Source: Kordia sp. (lineage in GTDB: Bacteria; Bacteroidota; Bacteroidia; Flavobacteriales; Flavobacteriaceae). Taken from it: 64,000 bases of DNA. Positions 61,536 through 64,000 of this stretch are shown piece after piece. The stretch is from the NCBI RefSeq assembly GCF_022447245.1, contig NZ_JAKVBC010000009.1:62001-126000 (forward strand). The letters run 5' to 3'. Under the pieces are notes generated by a model. The model was not told where the DNA came from, searched no databases, and saw only the letters and a list, made by a program, of their open reading frames with translations. Position 1 is the first letter of the stretch, and each line of letters opens with the position of its first letter. The position numbers and the translations under genes are program-made.

Positions 61536-62297
61536 TTATTCTAGGATGGCGACTACACGCGCAGGCGCCGCTGAAGCTCCTACAATTTTTAAAGGAAATA
61601 CAGCCACTTTAAACCCTGTGTGAGGTAGCGCATCTAAATTAACCAGTTGTTCCATATGGCAATATTCTTTACGTTGTCCAACTAAGTGCGCTTCCCAAAA
61701 TAGCTCGGAATTCCCTGTTTGTTTGGCTTTTTGAAGCATATATGGTAGTGGTAAATCCCAACCCCAAGAATCAATTCCCATGACTTTGATTCCTTGGTCT
61801 ATGAGCCATTCTGTAGCTTCGGCGCTCATGCCTGTTCCGATTTTATGAAAATCTTTTGTGCCGTTAAATTTGTCTCTTCCTGTTTTGATTAATACAATCA
61901 TTTTAGGTTTGATTGTTAGGTTATTTTCGGAGAGAAATGTTGTAATATCTTCAACCGTAATGGCATCAAAATCAGCTTTGTGCTTCATATCAATTACAAT
62001 ACCTTCACCATAACACCAGTCGAGTGGAACTTCATCTATAGTTTTGGCTTTTTCTCCATTTACAGTTGGAGAGTAGTGCCAAGGCGCATCAATATGTGTG
62101 GTAGAATGTACGCCCATTTTTTTGATGGTATCATCTGCCCAACCATCAAATCCTTTTGGAAATAATTTAAAAGGCAACCCCAAGACGCGAATGAGCCATT
62201 TGGCTTTGCGATGTGGTTTATGCTTGATTTTAACTTTCATAAACCAAGGATCGTTTTTATTGTATTGAATTGGTTTGGAAAGGTCAATAATTTTCAT
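61536..62297 (-). CDS. Metal-dependent cyclase / kynurenine-formamidase-like hydrolase
   Basis: 253 residues of the cyclase family. The zinc motif HxxxHxDxPxH reads H64-STT-H68-I-D70-AP-W-H74 in MGVHSTTHIDAPWHY. Family members hydrolyse N-formyl amides or related bonds; the closest named function is kynurenine formamidase, but the substrate cannot be deduced and no other tryptophan-breakdown gene is present. Cytoplasmic. Located 15 bases after the propeller protein and in the same unit as a 2OG-dependent oxygenase. Confidence 0.85.
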   Translation of the reverse strand: MKIIDLSKPIQYNKNDPWFMKVKIKHKPHRKAKWLIRVLGLPFKLFPKGFDGWADDTIKKMGVHSTTHIDAPWHYSPTVNGEKAKTIDEVPLDWCYGEGIVIDMKHKADFDAITVEDITTFLSENNLTIKPKMIVLIKTGRDKFNGTKDFHKIGTGMSAEATEWLIDQGIKVMGIDSWGWDLPLPYMLQKAKQTGNSELFWEAHLVGQRKEYCHMEQLVNLDALPHTGFKVAVFPLKIVGASAAPARVVAILE

Positions 62298-62312
62298 GGT
62301 TGGTAGTTTTGG

Positions 62313-63650
62313 TTAGTCAGTTTTTATTTTAATTCCCGAAAGTAAATAGTCTGGATTATCTGTTCCGAAAGTTAAAAATAAATAGAGATAATTATCCTGA
62401 AATATCGGAGAAATAAATCCTCCTAAATGGTCAGATGTCCATTCGTATTCAGGGTATTTGTTATAAATCGTCATTGGGTTTACAATCAATGGACTTCGTT
62501 TATCGTGAATCCATTCGTTATTTTCAAGTGAAAGCAAACCGTATTCACGATTGAAAGAAGTTAAATATTCCGAAGGCAATTCCTCACTTCCTAATAGTAT
62601 GTATAGTTTTGAATTGAAAGCTATATAAGTTGCGTCATCTGCTTTGCCACGTACATATCCTGTTTCATTTTTGGCTTTTTGTATGATTTTAGAAGAATGA
62701 ATTCCTTTGTTCTGATTGAAGGCTTTTAGAATGTTTTTAGTGGTAATCTCATGAATTTCAGATTCAATGAAACGTTTACTTCTTCTGTGAAATAATATTC
62801 TATACAAGCCTTTGTGTTTTGTGATTGCTAAGGGGAAACTATTTTGATTTTCACCATGCCAATCTGGAATTTTGATTTCTTGCGGCGCTTGAACAATTTC
62901 TAGTTTTTTATTCAGAATCATATACGCAGAAGTGTACTTTCCGTTTGGTTGTTCTACGCCAAGTAACACTAAATAAGTTCCGTTTTTCAGTTCTAGAGGA
63001 TTTCCAGTACTAAATACATTTCCTTCTTTTTTTGCAAACGGAATTTGCGAGGTGTCTAATAGTTTTTGTACTTGAAACGTCCAGTTTTCCATATCAGTAC
63101 TTGTGGCATAATAGATGGCTCTTGTTTTGTGTGCGCCAAATATTACGGGAGTTAGTAAGACATAATCATTTTTGCTTCTTTCAATAATGCCACCAGCTTG
63201 TATATAGTTAATACGCTCGTCTTTTATGTATGTTGGATATTCTTTAAATAAAGGTTTGTTATGGATAATTTTGTAATTGATAAACGGATTAAAAAACTCT
63301 AAGGTTTCACCTTCATCCATGTTGAAAACGCCTGCATAGGTTTCGCCAAGTGTGATCCAACCTGAATTCGCATCCACATTTTTTATTTCTACAATCGTAG
63401 ATGCTTCTTCACTTTGAGTAATAAACCAAGACTGTTTTTCTGTTGCTTGTACAAGGAGATTCTGTAAGTTTTGGTAATTAGTTTTAATACGATTATTTTC
63501 TTCATCAATCTCAATAATGTGAATTGGATTGGCGCGAGCTATATTACTTTCCGTATCTGATATCAGACAATTTGCAAAAAGATCATTTAAGTTTTGCGCT
63601 GGTAATGAGAAATTGCATAGAATACAGAAAAGTAGTAGTGATTTTTTCAT
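62313..63650 (-). CDS. Exported propeller-type protein, glycosidase-like
   Basis: 445 residues with signal peptide MKKSLLLFCILCNFSLPAQ. The mature part has repeated beta-blade patterns of the GH43/GH32 five-bladed-propeller kind: AIYYATSTDMENWTFQVQKL, VFSTGNPLELKNGTYLVLLG, GLYRILFHRRSKRF, YPEYEWTSDHLGGFISPIF. The catalytic acids of a named family could not be fixed, so enzymatic activity is uncertain. No T9SS tail. It starts 24 bases after the oxygenase stop and precedes the cyclase by 15 bases. Confidence 0.65.
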   Translation of the reverse strand: MKKSLLLFCILCNFSLPAQNLNDLFANCLISDTESNIARANPIHIIEIDEENNRIKTNYQNLQNLLVQATEKQSWFITQSEEASTIVEIKNVDANSGWITLGETYAGVFNMDEGETLEFFNPFINYKIIHNKPLFKEYPTYIKDERINYIQAGGIIERSKNDYVLLTPVIFGAHKTRAIYYATSTDMENWTFQVQKLLDTSQIPFAKKEGNVFSTGNPLELKNGTYLVLLGVEQPNGKYTSAYMILNKKLEIVQAPQEIKIPDWHGENQNSFPLAITKHKGLYRILFHRRSKRFIESEIHEITTKNILKAFNQNKGIHSSKIIQKAKNETGYVRGKADDATYIAFNSKLYILLGSEELPSEYLTSFNREYGLLSLENNEWIHDKRSPLIVNPMTIYNKYPEYEWTSDHLGGFISPIFQDNYLYLFLTFGTDNPDYLLSGIKIKTD

Positions 63651-63673
63651 GAAAATGATACTGATTTTTCATA

Positions 63674-64000
63674 TTATCTGTATGGAGGACCTGAAACCCA
63701 GCCTACAATAGACTGGCGTGTTCCTTTTGTGATTTCAGTCACACGGTGCATTATGAATGAAGGAAAAACAATAATTGTTCCTTTGGTTCTAGGCGCTTTC
63801 ACTATTTTTTTGTTGATCATAAATTCTAAATCGCCACCTTCATAGTCATCAGGATCTGATAATTGGATGGTCATACTTAGTTTTCTAGCAGAAATTTCTC
63901 CTGCGCCAAAATCAAGATGCCAATCAAAAAAGTCACCAGTGCTATACCTTGTTAACTGTAACTCTTGATGAAAACCTAGCAAGTCAAACCAATAGCGTTC
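63674..64000 (-). CDS. 2OG-Fe(II) oxygenase, prolyl-hydroxylase-like, partial (5' end outside window)
   Basis: The last 108 residues are present and the frame is open to the window edge. The iron ligands can be seen: the HxD pair in FFDWHLDFG and the distal His in FIMHRVTEITKGTRQ, with the 2-oxoglutarate-binding Arg in the last motif. The C-terminal pattern GDLEFM and GTIIVFPSFIMHRV is typical of the P4HA/PKHD type. These enzymes hydroxylate protein or small-molecule targets. First visible gene of a minus-strand unit with the propeller and cyclase genes. Confidence 0.85.
   Translation of the reverse strand, partial: ERYWFDLLGFHQELQLTRYSTGDFFDWHLDFGAGEISARKLSMTIQLSDPDDYEGGDLEFMINKKIVKAPRTKGTIIVFPSFIMHRVTEITKGTRQSIVGWVSGPPYR

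Overview
The window looks like chromosome from a marine-type Flavobacteriaceae (Bacteroidota). It is very AT-rich. Promoters match the Bacteroidota pattern (TTG, about 19 bases, TAnnTTTG) rather than -35/-10 boxes. Several exported proteins end in type IX secretion (T9SS) sorting domains, one protein carries a SusC-style carboxypeptidase-regulatory plus plug module, and FkbM, LemA/DUF3137, DUF3050 and PafA-type genes are present. A Kordia-like genus is a guess. There are no tRNA, rRNA, CRISPR, insertion-sequence or phage genes.

Layout. 1-9.8 kb: end of a PafA-type phosphatase, a LytTR regulator, surface-polysaccharide genes (GT2, FkbM, a second SAM-methyltransferase-like protein, a Wzx-like flippase) around a large T9SS surface protein with FG-GAP blades and eight 89-residue repeats, then glutathione peroxidase. 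9.8-16.1 kb: KAS III-like enzyme and proC with a nonsense-broken gene behind them, gcvP, and a UbiA-like membrane protein. 16.1-22.2 kb: a long minus-strand cluster headed by a GbsR/MarR regulator, with small membrane proteins, a methyltransferase, a TIGR01777 epimerase, an SRPBCC protein and an ECF sigma factor. Two matching palindromes in front of its first two units look like the regulator's operators. 22.3-30.6 kb: M3 peptidase, then three tandem T9SS-exported paralogues, the third reduced to the C-terminal part.

31-36 kb is housekeeping: purKE, an hpt-adk gene fusion, DUF3050 and obg. 36-39.9 kb holds an exported protein, two broken exported-protein genes (one its decayed paralogue), peptidase E, and a small T9SS protein with a CarboxypepD_reg domain. 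40-57.5 kb is dominated by two giant alpha-2-macroglobulin (A2M) paralogues, both with the CxEQ thioester motif. In the first, a complete CarboxypepD_reg plus TonB-plug module sits exactly where A2M proteins carry the protease bait region. This is the most interesting object in the window. Between the two A2Ms lies a row of five small genes each broken by a stop or frameshift, followed by two intact ones. 57.8-64 kb: a TPR protein, a broken NTF2-like lipoprotein, lemA-DUF3137, and a minus-strand run of a 2OG-Fe(II) oxygenase (cut by the window edge), a propeller-type secreted protein, a metal-dependent cyclase and a zinc-ribbon membrane protein.

Ten small genes, nearly all encoding exported proteins or lipoproteins, are disrupted while every housekeeping frame is intact. 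That pattern suggests selective decay of accessory exported proteins rather than random sequencing error, although errors cannot be excluded from the sequence alone.
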